Below are positions 34,150-42,667 of a DNA stretch of 64,000 nucleotides, one piece after another. The notes below the pieces were generated by a model. That model was not told the origin of the DNA. It ran no database searches and saw nothing but the letters and a program-made list of their open reading frames with translations. The stretch is from Ectobacillus sp048976805 (lineage in GTDB: Bacteria > Bacillota > Bacilli > Bacillales > Bacillaceae_G). The DNA is taken from NCBI GenBank assembly GCA_048976805.1, contig JBHGUR010000082.1:12458-76457 (forward strand). Reading direction: 5' to 3'. The translations under genes were made by a program, and so were the position numbers. The number at the start of each line of letters is the position of its first letter. Within the stretch, counting starts at the first letter, position 1.

Positions 34150-34821
34150 TTATACATAGAGTTTTGGTGCCGAACCATTTGTTTTTTTCTGTTGTTCTAC
34201 TGGAACTTGCACTTCTTCTAAGGGTTCTGTCTTTGTTTTTGTTCTATATTCTTTATTTTTTTGTACAGAGTCTATATTTTTTGCGGTGCTGTTCTCATCG
34301 GCTTTGTCGGCGCTGCTGACCGCAGTAAAAATCTTCACAAGACCCGGTATATTTTTGACGATAGGGCCGTATTGCTGTACAACCGGGCCGACGGTTTGCG
34401 CGACTTGCACGATTTTTTCCACGTTGCCAATCATTGAGGAAGGATTGGATAAAATATTAGAAAAGAAGCTGCCAATTCCTCCTGAAGTGCTGCGTGCAGC
34501 TGTAGCGGCACCCGCTGTAGCTTGCAGATTCATCATCCTAAGGCCGGCAGCAGTTTGCTGGCTTTGGCTTGCTGGCGGAAGCTGCTGGGCTATATTGGGC
34601 ATCATCATAGGGGTAAAGCCGCCTTGTTGATTCATCATATAGTACATTTCCTGCGGGTTTGGATTTTTGTGCCCAAACAGCTTTGCAAGGAATCCTTGCC
34701 GTCTTGGCTGCATTTGGTTCATCCCGACCATTCCGTTTGGATAAGGGTAATGATTAGGCTGATGCTGATATTGGTGCATAAACATCGGCTGCTGATAGGG
34801 AGGCATTTGTCTTTGTAGCAT
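34150..34821 (-). CDS. yqfQ: YqfQ/VrrA family protein
   Basis: A 223-residue low-complexity protein related to YqfQ and to the B. anthracis VrrA product known for its variable-number repeat. The N-terminal 75 residues are rich in Q, P, M, Y and H. A central AAG/SGG segment (GGIGSFFSNILSNPSSMIGN) and a charged tail follow. The function is unknown; a spore role has been suspected for relatives. AAAGGAGGAG precedes the ATG at 34821; the 27 upstream codons in frame have no ribosome binding site. No clean tandem repeat is visible here. Confidence 0.8.
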   Translation of the reverse strand: MLQRQMPPYQQPMFMHQYQHQPNHYPYPNGMVGMNQMQPRRQGFLAKLFGHKNPNPQEMYYMMNQQGGFTPMMMPNIAQQLPPASQSQQTAAGLRMMNLQATAGAATAARSTSGGIGSFFSNILSNPSSMIGNVEKIVQVAQTVGPVVQQYGPIVKNIPGLVKIFTAVSSADKADENSTAKNIDSVQKNKEYRTKTKTEPLEEVQVPVEQQKKTNGSAPKLYV

Positions 34822-34989
34822 AGGGCTCCTCCTTTCTGGATAGGTATATACACTACAATATGCAATGAAGCGAAAAGAGGTTATTTTCCCTGTTAAAAAC
34901 AAAAACTAATCATAGATTTTGCAATTGGAATTCGTTATAATGTAAACTTGGCTAACTTATGAACGAGTAAAAGAAAGAAGGTGGTATAA

Positions 34990-36300
34990 ATGACGACTAT
35001 CACATTTGAACAATTTAAATTTCAACCGTTTCTTATAGAGGCTGTTCAGGAACTTGGCTTTTCTGAACCTACAGAAATTCAAAGAAAGATTTTCCCGATT
35101 GCCCAAAAAGGCTTTAGTGTTATTGGCCAATCGCAAACGGGATCAGGAAAAACACACGCTTACCTATTGCCGATTCTTAACGCGATTGATGCAAAACGGG
35201 GAGAAGTACAGGCGGTCATTACCGCTCCGACAAGGGAATTGGCACAGCAGATTTATCAAGAAGTTTTAAAGCTGACGAGGTTTTGTAAGGATGAAGCAGC
35301 AATTACAGCGCGTTGCTTTATCGGCGGTACAGATAAGCAGCGTACTATTGAAAAACTGAAAAAGCAGCCGCACATTGTGATTGGTACGCCGGGCCGGATT
35401 TATGACCTCGTTGAGGAACAGGCCTTGTTTATACATACAGCAGGAATGATTGTTGTAGATGAGGCTGACTTGATGCTTGATATGGGCTTTATTCATGATG
35501 TGGATAAAATTGCGGCACGTCTGCCAAAAAATTTGCAAATGCTTGTTTTTTCCGCAACTATTCCTGATAAGTTAAAGGGTTTTTTAAATAAATATATGGA
35601 GAATCCAGAGTATGTTCATGTCAATCCGCGCCAAGCGGCAGCGAAAAATATTGAGCATAATATTATTCCATTGCGCCATCGCAATAAAATTGAATTAGTA
35701 AAGGATATTCTTTTGCAATATCAGCCCTATTTGGCAATTGTGTTTACAAATACAAAAAAGCGTGCGGAAGAGGTCGCAACCGGATTAGCGGAGCGCGGTT
35801 TAAAGGTTGGGCGTATTCACGGGGATTTAACGCCGCGTGAACGCAAGAAGATTATGAAGCAAATTCATGACCTGGAGTATCAATATATTGTTGCGACTGA
35901 TTTGGCAGCGCGCGGCATTGATATTGAGGGAGTCAGCCATGTTATTAATTATGAGCTTCCGGCTGACCTTGATTTTTACATTCACCGCGTCGGGCGTACA
36001 GCGCGCGCCGGCTATTCCGGCATAGCGGCTACCATCTATGAACCTTCTGATGAAGAAGCTTTGGATAAGCTGGAAAAGCGCGGCATTGAGTTGCGCCAGA
36101 TCGACTTGCGCAACGGCGAGTGGACAGAATTAGGGCCGCGCAGAAAAAGACAAAGCCGCCAAAAGAAGGAAGACGACGATCTTGATGTAATGGCAAAGAA
36201 GGTTATTAAAAAGCCAAAAAAAGTAAAACCAGGTTATAAAAAGCGTTTGGCTGAAGAACGGGAAAAGCTGAAAAAACAATATAGAAGAAAAATGCGGTAG
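34990..36300 (+). CDS. cshB: DEAD-box RNA helicase CshB
   Basis: A 436-residue RNA helicase related to cold-shock helicase CshB (YqfR). Q motif near ELGFSEPTEIQ, motif I GQSQTGSGKT, DEAD VVDEAD, SAT in FSATIP, and motif VI HRVGRTARAG. The C-terminus is strongly basic (KKVIKKPKKVKPGYKKR), likely RNA-binding. AAGAAGGTGG upstream of ATG. Divergent from yqfQ. Confidence 0.94.
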   Translation: MTTITFEQFKFQPFLIEAVQELGFSEPTEIQRKIFPIAQKGFSVIGQSQTGSGKTHAYLLPILNAIDAKRGEVQAVITAPTRELAQQIYQEVLKLTRFCKDEAAITARCFIGGTDKQRTIEKLKKQPHIVIGTPGRIYDLVEEQALFIHTAGMIVVDEADLMLDMGFIHDVDKIAARLPKNLQMLVFSATIPDKLKGFLNKYMENPEYVHVNPRQAAAKNIEHNIIPLRHRNKIELVKDILLQYQPYLAIVFTNTKKRAEEVATGLAERGLKVGRIHGDLTPRERKKIMKQIHDLEYQYIVATDLAARGIDIEGVSHVINYELPADLDFYIHRVGRTARAGYSGIAATIYEPSDEEALDKLEKRGIELRQIDLRNGEWTELGPRRKRQSRQKKEDDDLDVMAKKVIKKPKKVKPGYKKRLAEEREKLKKQYRRKMR

Positions 36301-36334
36301 AACAAAAGGAAGAATGCAGGATTAATTTGAGGAG

Positions 36335-36396
36335 TGAAGTGCAAAGGCACCTTTCCCTTGCCTGTATTAAGCTCGCCAATCGGCGAGTTTTCTTTA
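36335..36396 (+). terminator. Terminator after cshB within repeat E (copy 2)
   Basis: Stem CTCGCC / GGCGAG (36372-36387), loop AATC, then TTTTCTTT, preceded by GTGCAAAGGCACC. It is the same small repeat as at 18311 and 61383. Just after it, a decayed GCTATATTAAAGAACAGTGT resembles a family A end. Confidence 0.7.
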
Positions 36397-36455
36397 TGGG
36401 ATACGCTATATTAAAGAACAGTGTTGATTTTTGAGAGAAAAAAGAGGTGAGGGCT

Positions 36456-37346
36456 GTGAAAATCGGATCGCATGTTTCAATGAGCGGCAAAAAGATGCTT
36501 TTAGCCGCAAGTGAAGAGGCAGTTTCATATGGGGCAACAACGTTTATGATATATACAGGCGCTCCTCAAAATACGAGAAGAAAGCCGATTGAAGAGTTAA
36601 ATATAGAGGCGGGGCAAAAGCATGCGTTAGCTCATGGCATTGAGGAAATTATCGTACATGCTCCTTATATTATCAATATTGGTAACTCACAAAATCCCGC
36701 AACCTTCGAGCTTGGCGTAAATTTTCTGAGAATGGAGATAGAGCGGACAGAGGCTTTAGGGCTGGCAAAGCAAATCGTGCTCCATCCAGGGGCGCACGTT
36801 GGAGCAGGGGCAGAAGTTGGCATTCAAAAGATTATTGAGGGCTTAAATGAGGTATTGACGCCGGAGCAAAACGTTCAAATTGCTTTGGAAACAATGGCCG
36901 GAAAAGGCTCGGAATGCGGCAGGAGTTTTGAAGAGCTAGCACAAATTATAGATGGCGTTACTTATAATGAAAAATTATCCGTGTGCTTGGATACGTGCCA
37001 TATCCACGATGCCGGCTATGATATCGTAAATGACTTTGATGGCGTGTTGGAGCAGTTTGATAAGACTATTGGAATTGACCGTTTGAAAGTGCTGCACATT
37101 AATGACAGTAAAAATGAATGCGGCACGCGCAAGGATCGCCATGAAAATATCGGGTTTGGAAAAATTGGCTTTGCCGCTCTTGATTATATTGTTCATCACC
37201 CCCAGCTGGCGCACATACCGAAAATTTTAGAAACGCCTTATGTCGGAGAAGATAAGAATAGCAAAAAACCGCCATATAAGCTGGAGATCGAAATGCTGCG
37301 CGCGCGGCAATTTGATCAGCATTTAATAGAAAAGTTGATGCAATAG
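36456..37346 (+). CDS. nfo: Endonuclease IV (AP endonuclease)
   Basis: A 296-residue TIM-barrel, three-zinc AP endonuclease that nicks abasic sites in base-excision repair. Metal residues lie in LHPGAHVGAG, ETMAGKGSECG, DTCHIHDAGYD, HINDSKN, DRHENIGFG and ETPYVGEDK. AAAGAGGTGA is followed by the GTG at 36456, matching the family start at KIGSHVSMSG; a GTG three codons earlier is inside the ribosome binding site. Orthologue of YqfS. Confidence 0.95.
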   Translation: MKIGSHVSMSGKKMLLAASEEAVSYGATTFMIYTGAPQNTRRKPIEELNIEAGQKHALAHGIEEIIVHAPYIINIGNSQNPATFELGVNFLRMEIERTEALGLAKQIVLHPGAHVGAGAEVGIQKIIEGLNEVLTPEQNVQIALETMAGKGSECGRSFEELAQIIDGVTYNEKLSVCLDTCHIHDAGYDIVNDFDGVLEQFDKTIGIDRLKVLHINDSKNECGTRKDRHENIGFGKIGFAALDYIVHHPQLAHIPKILETPYVGEDKNSKKPPYKLEIEMLRARQFDQHLIEKLMQ

Positions 37347-37347
37347 G

Positions 37348-37373
37348 AGAAAAAGGGCCGAGGCCCTTTTTCT
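37348..37373 (+). terminator. Terminator after nfo
   Basis: AGAAAAAGGGCC and GGCCCTTTTTCT arms around two bases; the open loop is probably larger in practice. T-run present. Confidence 0.8.
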
Positions 37374-37448
37374 ATTTGGAAGTAGATATTATTTGTACAC
37401 AAAAAAGAGTCTGTGTATGTATGACAATACTAGGAGGGGGCGGTCTCT

Positions 37449-37496
37449 ATGTGCTGTACGTTCGCCCCTCCAGTAAAAAAATTTTTTCATCCCTAA
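37449..37496 (+). CDS. Candidate 15-residue microprotein with hairpin-sequestered RBS
   Basis: ATG ... TAA encoding MCCTFAPPVKKFFHP. TAGGAGGGGG lies eight bases before the ATG, one of the strongest ribosome binding sites in the window. That site (GGAGGGGGCG, from 37433) can pair with CGCCCCTCC at 37464-37471 inside codons 5-8, hiding the start. No homologue is known to me. It may be a real short gene, a regulatory leader or chance. Confidence 0.3.
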   Translation: MCCTFAPPVKKFFHP

Positions 37497-37522
37497 ATGC
37501 AGCGGCGGAGATGGAGTTGTTT

Positions 37523-37774
37523 TTATAGCAGTTTTTGTAAAAGGGCGTTTACTTGCTGGGCTGTTGCGGGCGATGTTACCTTGGCAATTTCCTTAATAAG
37601 CGCCAGCCGTTCATCTGAATTATAGATGTTAATATTTTTTCCTTTCATGAGTGCGGCTGCTTGCTCGGCTTGTTCCGGCGTAATAAGGATTTGATACTGT
37701 TTGCTATATTTTAGCAATTCGCTCGCAGTGATGCTATTTAGCTTTTTATTTACGATTTGTTGGATGAGGTTCAT
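37523..37774 (-). CDS. yqfT: DUF2624 family protein YqfT
   Basis: An 83-residue small helical protein of the DUF2624 family, found between nfo and yqfU in Bacillus. It starts MNLIQQIVNKKLNSITASEL and ends QQVNALLQKLL. The function is unknown. AAAGGGGGGA stands eight bases before the ATG. It is a single leftward gene; the candidate microORF is on the opposite strand downstream. Confidence 0.85.
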   Translation of the reverse strand: MNLIQQIVNKKLNSITASELLKYSKQYQILITPEQAEQAAALMKGKNINIYNSDERLALIKEIAKVTSPATAQQVNALLQKLL

Positions 37775-37913
37775 AATACCGTCCCCCCTTTGTGTTTCTC
37801 TAACGGAATATATGTGAAATTGGCTTGGATATATTCCTGCAAAAAGGGAGGACTATGAGATAAGTACGAACATGTTATAATAAAATAAAGCAAGAAAATA
37901 ATTTTATAATTTA

Positions 37914-38040
37914 GGCTCTGTTAAACTTGATTGTTGATGTTCCGCTACAGGCGGACGCTTTCCGCGGGCGGAGCCGAGCCGCTTTTTCCGCTGGAGTCGC
38001 CGCCTTTTGTTCCAAATCAACATTAGCCTTTAACAGAGCT
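37914..38040. mobile_element. Family A element in the yqfU leader, 8-bp target duplication
   Basis: A 127-bp element GGCTCTGTTAAACTTG to TTTAACAGAGCT, flanked by ATAATTTA on both sides (37906-37913 and 38041-38048). An extended -10 (TGTTATAAT, 37873-37881) lies upstream of it and the AAAGGAGG of yqfU directly downstream, so it should be transcribed as part of the leader. Confidence 0.85.
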
Positions 38041-38059
38041 ATAATTTAAAGGAGGAATT

Positions 38060-38938
38060 ATGGTACAAAAACAACACAAAAAGGAAAGTTTTAGTCATCT
38101 TATTTATCGCCTTATTATGATTATTTTAGGGGCGGCTTGTGCCGCAGTCGCTATCGAGCTATTTTTAATTCCAAACAAAATTATTGATGGCGGAATTATT
38201 GGTATTTCCCTTATCCTCGACTATCTTACCCCTAATATTGCGTGGCTTAGTTTTTCTACACTAGTTGTCATCCTCAACCTGCCTTTTATGTATTCTGGAT
38301 ATAAACAGATCGGCAAGACGTTTATGTATTCGTCTATTTTTGCCATCGTTTGTTTAGCTGTTATAGAAGAGGCTTTGCATGAGTTTGAACCGTTTACGGC
38401 AGACCCGATTTTAGCTACCGTATTTGGGGGGCTGATTCTTGGTGTCGGTGTCGGCCTTGTAATTCGTCACGGCGGTTCTCTTGACGGCACGGAAATTATG
38501 GGGATTTTGCTGACAAAAAAGCTTCCGTTTTCCGTTGGGGAGTTTGTTATGTTTATGAATATTTTTATTTTTGGATGGGCTGCGTTTGTGTTTGGGGTTG
38601 AGCAAGCGATGTACTCTGTTATGACGTATTATATCGCATTTAAAACAATTGATACTGTTATTCAAGGATTGGATGAAACAAAAGCTGTTTTGATTGTTTC
38701 CGATTATTATGAAGAAGTTTCTGACGCCATCTTGCATCGGCTCGGGCGCGGAACGACGAAGCTTGTTGGAAAAGGCGGGTATACAGATGCGGAGAAAGAA
38801 GTGATTTATGCCGTCGTCACCCGTTTAGAGGTTACAAAACTAAAGTCCATTGTTCATGAGCTTGATCCGAATGCATTTATTACGATTATGAACACGCAGG
38901 AAACGCAGGGAGCCAAATTCAAATCTGCTATCCATTAG
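38060..38938 (+). CDS. yqfU: YitT family membrane protein (YqfU)
   Basis: A 292-residue membrane protein with an N-terminal YitT domain (five to six membrane helices, about 18-205) and a C-terminal cytoplasmic DUF2179 domain (about 208-285). Typical motifs are GGIIGISLIL, HGGSLDGTEIMGIL and, in DUF2179, GRGTTKLVGKGGYTDAEKEV. The substrate is unknown. AAAGGAGGA stands before the ATG; the leader contains a mobile element. It lies just before the zinc operon, as in B. subtilis. The stop TAG again runs into a decayed element end (GGCTATGATAAAAGTG). Confidence 0.9.
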   Translation: MVQKQHKKESFSHLIYRLIMIILGAACAAVAIELFLIPNKIIDGGIIGISLILDYLTPNIAWLSFSTLVVILNLPFMYSGYKQIGKTFMYSSIFAIVCLAVIEEALHEFEPFTADPILATVFGGLILGVGVGLVIRHGGSLDGTEIMGILLTKKLPFSVGEFVMFMNIFIFGWAAFVFGVEQAMYSVMTYYIAFKTIDTVIQGLDETKAVLIVSDYYEEVSDAILHRLGRGTTKLVGKGGYTDAEKEVIYAVVTRLEVTKLKSIVHELDPNAFITIMNTQETQGAKFKSAIH

Positions 38939-39046
38939 GCTATGATAAAAGTGTTGATTTTTGGCTCACTAGCGTCCAGTTTTTACTTGACACCTATGAG
39001 ACAAAAAACGCGATTTATTAACAATAATGTGTAACATAGCTATCCA

Positions 39047-39085
39047 TAAAAACAGGGATACTCATATATCTCTGTTTTTATTATT
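39047..39085 (+). terminator. Terminator downstream of yqfU
   Basis: AAAAACAG paired with CTGTTTTT and an inner GATA/TATC, followed by T-rich sequence. Confidence 0.65.
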
Positions 39086-39087
39086 TT

Positions 39088-39240
39088 AGCTCTGTTAAAC
39101 TTGGTTGTTGATTTTCTACTACAGGCGGACACTTTCCGCGGGCGGGGCCGAGCCGCTCCCCCGCTTTTCCCGTTGAAGTCGCCGCCCTTCGTTTCAAATC
39201 AACAAATGAATCAAAATCAATATTAACCTTTAACAGAGCC
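39088..39240. mobile_element. Family A element upstream of znuC, 8-bp target duplication
   Basis: A 153-bp element AGCTCTGTTAAACTTGG to TTTAACAGAGCC, flanked by perfect ATTATTTT (39080-39087 and 39241-39248). It carries the longer right arm (AACAAATGAATCAAAATCAA) also seen in the copies at 2430 and 18643. Confidence 0.85.
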
Positions 39241-39285
39241 ATTATTTTATTGACGTTAGGCTCCGTTTCGTTTAGAATAAATTAG

Positions 39286-39314
39286 TTTACAAAATATATA
39301 GACTGTATTATAAT
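39286..39314 (+). promoter_or_regulatory. SigA promoter of znuC-znuB-zur
   Basis: TTTACA (39286-39291), a 17-bp spacer and TATAAT (39309-39314). Confidence 0.8.
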
Positions 39315-39326
39315 TCGTAAAGGAAT

Positions 39327-39347
39327 AAATCGGAATGATTCTTAATT
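39327..39347 (+). promoter_or_regulatory. Candidate Zur box
   Basis: AAATCGGAATGATTCTTAATT agrees at about 15 of 20 positions with the B. subtilis Zur consensus (7-1-7 inverted repeat TCGTAATnATTACGA). It lies just past the transcription start and before the zinc uptake genes and zur itself. Confidence 0.65.
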
Positions 39348-39362
39348 GTAAAGGTGATAGAT

Positions 39363-40151
39363 ATGGAGAATGACAATCGCAACGTAGTAGAGATTCATCA
39401 TTTATCATTTCGGTATGAAGCTCAAAATGTGCTGGAAGATATACATTTAACGATTCCAAAAGGGGCATTTCTTGGATTAGTAGGGCCAAACGGTTCAGGA
39501 AAATCGACTTTATTAAAATGCCTTCTTGGGATCTTAAAGCCAAAGGAAGGAACAATCCGTTTATTTGGAACGGATATCCGTAAATTTAAAGATTGGAATA
39601 AGATCGGGTACGTATCCCAAAAGGCAAATAGCTTTAATTCCGGATTTCCGGCAACCGTGTTTGAAGTCGTAGCAATGGGGCTTGTATCCAAGCTGGGAAT
39701 GTTTCGCTTTTTAAAAAAGGCAGATAAAGAAAGGGTTTATAAGGCAATCGCCGATGTTGGGATGAGTGAATTTATACACCGCAACATCGGGGAGCTATCA
39801 GGCGGACAGCAGCAGCGCGTATTTATCGCACGTGCGCTTGTAAGCGAGCCGGAGTTGTTAATTTTAGACGAACCGACGGTAGGAGTTGATGCTGCTCATG
39901 TCCAAAGCTTTTATCATATGCTGGAAGTTTTGAATAAAAAGCTAGGCATTACCCTGCTGCTCGTTACACATGATATTGGGGCCATTTCAGATAAGGTGAC
40001 GCATGTTGCCTGTTTAAATAAATATCTTCACTTCCATGGGGAGACAGCGATATTTAATGAGCTAAAAGAGAGCGATTTGTCCTTATTCTACGGGCATCAC
40101 GTTCATGTACTCGATCATAATCATGAACATGAACACGGGGGGATACGATGA
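39363..40151 (+). CDS. znuC: Zinc ABC transporter ATP-binding protein
   Basis: A 262-residue ABC ATPase of the metal-uptake (ZnuC/ZurA) group. Walker A GPNGSGKSTLLK, signature LSGGQQQRVFIARAL, Walker B LLILDEPTVGVD. The His-rich tail (GHHVHVLDHNHEHEHGG) is in keeping with zinc handling. The ATG at 39363 follows AAAGGTGATAG; a GTG three codons earlier overlaps that site. It overlaps znuB by four bases. The solute-binding protein (ZnuA) is not in this operon. Confidence 0.94.
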   Translation: MENDNRNVVEIHHLSFRYEAQNVLEDIHLTIPKGAFLGLVGPNGSGKSTLLKCLLGILKPKEGTIRLFGTDIRKFKDWNKIGYVSQKANSFNSGFPATVFEVVAMGLVSKLGMFRFLKKADKERVYKAIADVGMSEFIHRNIGELSGGQQQRVFIARALVSEPELLILDEPTVGVDAAHVQSFYHMLEVLNKKLGITLLLVTHDIGAISDKVTHVACLNKYLHFHGETAIFNELKESDLSLFYGHHVHVLDHNHEHEHGGIR

Positions 40152-40981
40152 TTCAGGATTTTTTGCAATATGACTTTTTACGAAATTCATTTTATGCCGG
40201 CCTATTAATTGGTTTGGCCGCCCCCTTGTTAGGCGTATTCGTCGTTATTCGCAGATTGTCGCTCATTGCCGACGCTTTAAGCCACGTAACGCTTTCCGGA
40301 ATTGCAGCGAGCCTGCTCCTGGAAAAAACAGTATTTACTGGGGGATTTATAAATCCTTTATACATGGGAATGATTTTTTCTATAGGCGGGTCGCTTTTGA
40401 TTGAAAAGCTGCGCAATGTGTACAAGCATTATCAAGAGTTGGCGATTCCTATCATTTTATCAAGCGGGATTGGTCTTGGTGTAATTTTTATTTCGTTGGC
40501 AAATGGTTTTAACACGGATTTATTTAATTATTTATTCGGCAGCGTAAGTGCTGTAACCGCTACAGATTTAGGGACGATTTTCGCTGTTACGCTTTTAGTT
40601 GTCGTGATTATAGTATTGTTTTATAAAGAGTTGTTTTTGCTTTCTTTTGATGAAGAATATGCAACAGCAACCGGATTAAGAGCGAAGTGGATTCATTTTA
40701 TTTTCATTATCCTTGTTGCCCTCGTTATTGCGGTATCCATGAGGGTAGTAGGCATTTTGTTAGTATCGTCTTTAATGACGCTTCCTGTAGCAGCAAGCAT
40801 TCGGATTGCCAAAGGCTTTAAGCAGACGATTTTCTTTTCCGTTTTGTTTGGGGAAACAGCGGTAATCGGCGGGTTAATATTCTCTTATCAGCTTGACCTG
40901 GCGCCAGGAGGCACAATCGTGATTATTGCTGTGCTGATTTTAATTGGGGCAATTCTTTGGAAAAAGAAAAAAACAGCGTAA
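40148..40981 (+). CDS. znuB: Zinc ABC transporter permease
   Basis: A 277-residue permease of the ABC-3 family with about eight membrane helices. Conserved motifs are LIGLAAPLLGVFVVIRRLSLIADALSHVTLSG-like (here split over residues 20-55), ATATGLRAKW and SSLMTLPVAASIRI. Coupled to znuC. Orthologue of ZurM of B. subtilis. Zur follows 13 bases after. Confidence 0.93.
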   Translation: MIQDFLQYDFLRNSFYAGLLIGLAAPLLGVFVVIRRLSLIADALSHVTLSGIAASLLLEKTVFTGGFINPLYMGMIFSIGGSLLIEKLRNVYKHYQELAIPIILSSGIGLGVIFISLANGFNTDLFNYLFGSVSAVTATDLGTIFAVTLLVVVIIVLFYKELFLLSFDEEYATATGLRAKWIHFIFIILVALVIAVSMRVVGILLVSSLMTLPVAASIRIAKGFKQTIFFSVLFGETAVIGGLIFSYQLDLAPGGTIVIIAVLILIGAILWKKKKTA

Positions 40982-40994
40982 AGTAGGGATTGGA

Positions 40995-41408
40995 ATGAAT
41001 CTTCAACAAGCATTAAAGCTGATGAAAGAAAAGGGATATAAGCACACGGGGAAGCGTGAGGAAATGCTGCGCTTGTTTTCTAGCCATAATAAATACTTAA
41101 CAGCTAGAGATGTATTGGAAAGCATGAAGGATGATTATCCTGGTTTAAGCTTTGATACGATTTATCGAAACCTATCTGTGTTTGTGGAGCTTGGCATTTT
41201 AGAACAGACAGAGCTAAACGGGGAAAAGCATTTTCGATTTACATGTTCCACAAAAGGCCATCATCATCATTTCATCTGTTTGGAATGCGGACAAACGAAA
41301 GAAATTGTTGCTTGTCCAATGAAGGAAGAATTAACAGGATTTGACGGTTTTGAGGTAACGGGGCATAAGTTTGAAGTGTACGGAAAATGCCCAGAATGCA
41401 TAAAGTAA
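40995..41408 (+). CDS. zur: Zinc uptake regulator Zur (Fur family)
   Basis: A 137-residue Fur-family repressor sensing zinc. The winged-helix recognition region is LSFDTIYRNLSVFVELGILEQ (around 45-65). Structural zinc cysteines are in CLECG and CPEC, with the regulatory histidine run GHHHHFIC. Family start MNLQQALKLMKEKGYKHT fixes the ATG at 40995 after GGGA. It is encoded with the transporter it presumably represses through the box at 39327. Confidence 0.94.
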   Translation: MNLQQALKLMKEKGYKHTGKREEMLRLFSSHNKYLTARDVLESMKDDYPGLSFDTIYRNLSVFVELGILEQTELNGEKHFRFTCSTKGHHHHFICLECGQTKEIVACPMKEELTGFDGFEVTGHKFEVYGKCPECIK

Positions 41409-41420
41409 AGCTCTAGCAGC

Positions 41421-41459
41421 AAAACAGGCTTGTCAGCTATACTGACAAGCCTGTTTTTT
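41421..41459. terminator. Bidirectional terminator between zur and ispG
   Basis: A 16-bp stem AAAACAGGCTTGTCAG / CTGACAAGCCTGTTTT with loop CTATA; it overlaps the ispG stop. Confidence 0.9.
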
Positions 41460-42549
41460 ATTTTTCTTGCTTTGCGGCATATTCCTCCGCCAGTTTATCG
41501 ACTTCTTTTTTCAATTCTTCTACCATAACAGCTTCTGGCACTTTCCGGACAATTTGCCCTTTACGGAAAAGCAGGCCTTCACCGCGTGCTCCCGCGATGC
41601 CGATATCGGCTTCACGCGCTTCGCCGGGACCGTTTACCGCACAGCCGAGCACGGCAACTTTAATCGGCGCCTTAATTTTAGAAATGTATTCCTCCACTTC
41701 ATTTGCGATGCTGATCAAGTCGATTTCAATACGTCCGCATGTAGGGCAGGAAATTAATGTAGCCGCATTGGAAGCGAGGCCGAATGCTTTTAGCAATTCG
41801 CGCGCTACCTTTACTTCCTCTACAGGGTCGGCGCTTAGAGAGATGCGCAGCGTATTTCCAATGCCCTTGCTTAAAATCGCGCCTAAGCCAGCCGCACTTT
41901 TCACTGTTCCGGCAAATAATGTTCCAGATTCCGTAATGCCAAGGTGCAACGGATACTTGAACGCTCTTGCCGCTTTTTCATATGCTTCAATTGCCAGGTT
42001 CACATCTGATGCCTTCATCGATACGATAATATCGCGGAAATTTAAATCCTCTAAAATTTTGATGTGGTGCAGGGCGCTTTCTACCATACCGTCAGCTGTT
42101 GGATATCCATATTTTTCTAAAATCCGCTTTTCTAAGGAGCCAGCGTTTACGCCGATGCGAATCGGAATGCCTCGTTCTTTTGCGGCGTTTACTACCGCTT
42201 CTACTTTTTCGCGGCGGCCGATATTGCCAGGGTTGATTCGGATTTTATCAATGCCGCCTTCAATTGCTTTTAAAGCTAATTTGTAGTCAAAGTGAATATC
42301 GGCAACCAACGGGATGTTGATGCGTTTTTTTATGTCTGCAATGGCGTTTGCCGCCCGTTCATCCGGTACAGCAACGCGGACAATTTGGCAGCCTGCTTCT
42401 TCCAAACGTTTAATTTCAGCAATGGTTGCTTCAACATCATGCGTTTTTGTAGTTGTCATGCTTTGTATCACTACTTCATTGTTGCCGCCAATTGTTAAAT
42501 TGCCAACTTTAACAGGACGCGTTTGCGTACGATGGGTAATTTCATTCAC
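41458..42549 (-). CDS. ispG: 4-hydroxy-3-methylbut-2-en-1-yl diphosphate synthase IspG
   Basis: A 363-residue iron-sulfur enzyme of the MEP pathway converting MEcPP to HMBPP. The TIM barrel begins RPVKVGNLTIGGNNEVVIQS; cluster ligands are in SCPTCGRIEID and LGCAVNGPGEA. Known Bacillus proteins start MNEITHRT, so the GTG at 42549 is chosen (AAGGAG 12 bases upstream); an ATG seven codons earlier has no ribosome binding site. Works just before IspH (33.1 kb). Confidence 0.95.
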   Translation of the reverse strand: MNEITHRTQTRPVKVGNLTIGGNNEVVIQSMTTTKTHDVEATIAEIKRLEEAGCQIVRVAVPDERAANAIADIKKRINIPLVADIHFDYKLALKAIEGGIDKIRINPGNIGRREKVEAVVNAAKERGIPIRIGVNAGSLEKRILEKYGYPTADGMVESALHHIKILEDLNFRDIIVSMKASDVNLAIEAYEKAARAFKYPLHLGITESGTLFAGTVKSAAGLGAILSKGIGNTLRISLSADPVEEVKVARELLKAFGLASNAATLISCPTCGRIEIDLISIANEVEEYISKIKAPIKVAVLGCAVNGPGEAREADIGIAGARGEGLLFRKGQIVRKVPEAVMVEELKKEVDKLAEEYAAKQEK

Positions 42550-42667
42550 GAATAGATCGCTCTCCTTCATAAAAGAAGTTTCATTTTCATATATGCTTTG
42601 ATTCTAACCTATTGTAACAATGCCTTTAGCTGATTGACAAGAATTATGATGCATTTCACAGAGAGTG

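Noticed and set aside
41597..42286. 229-codon open frame opposite ispG
   Set aside because: It lies entirely antisense to a highly conserved enzyme, has no ribosome binding site, and its composition is that of a shadow frame.
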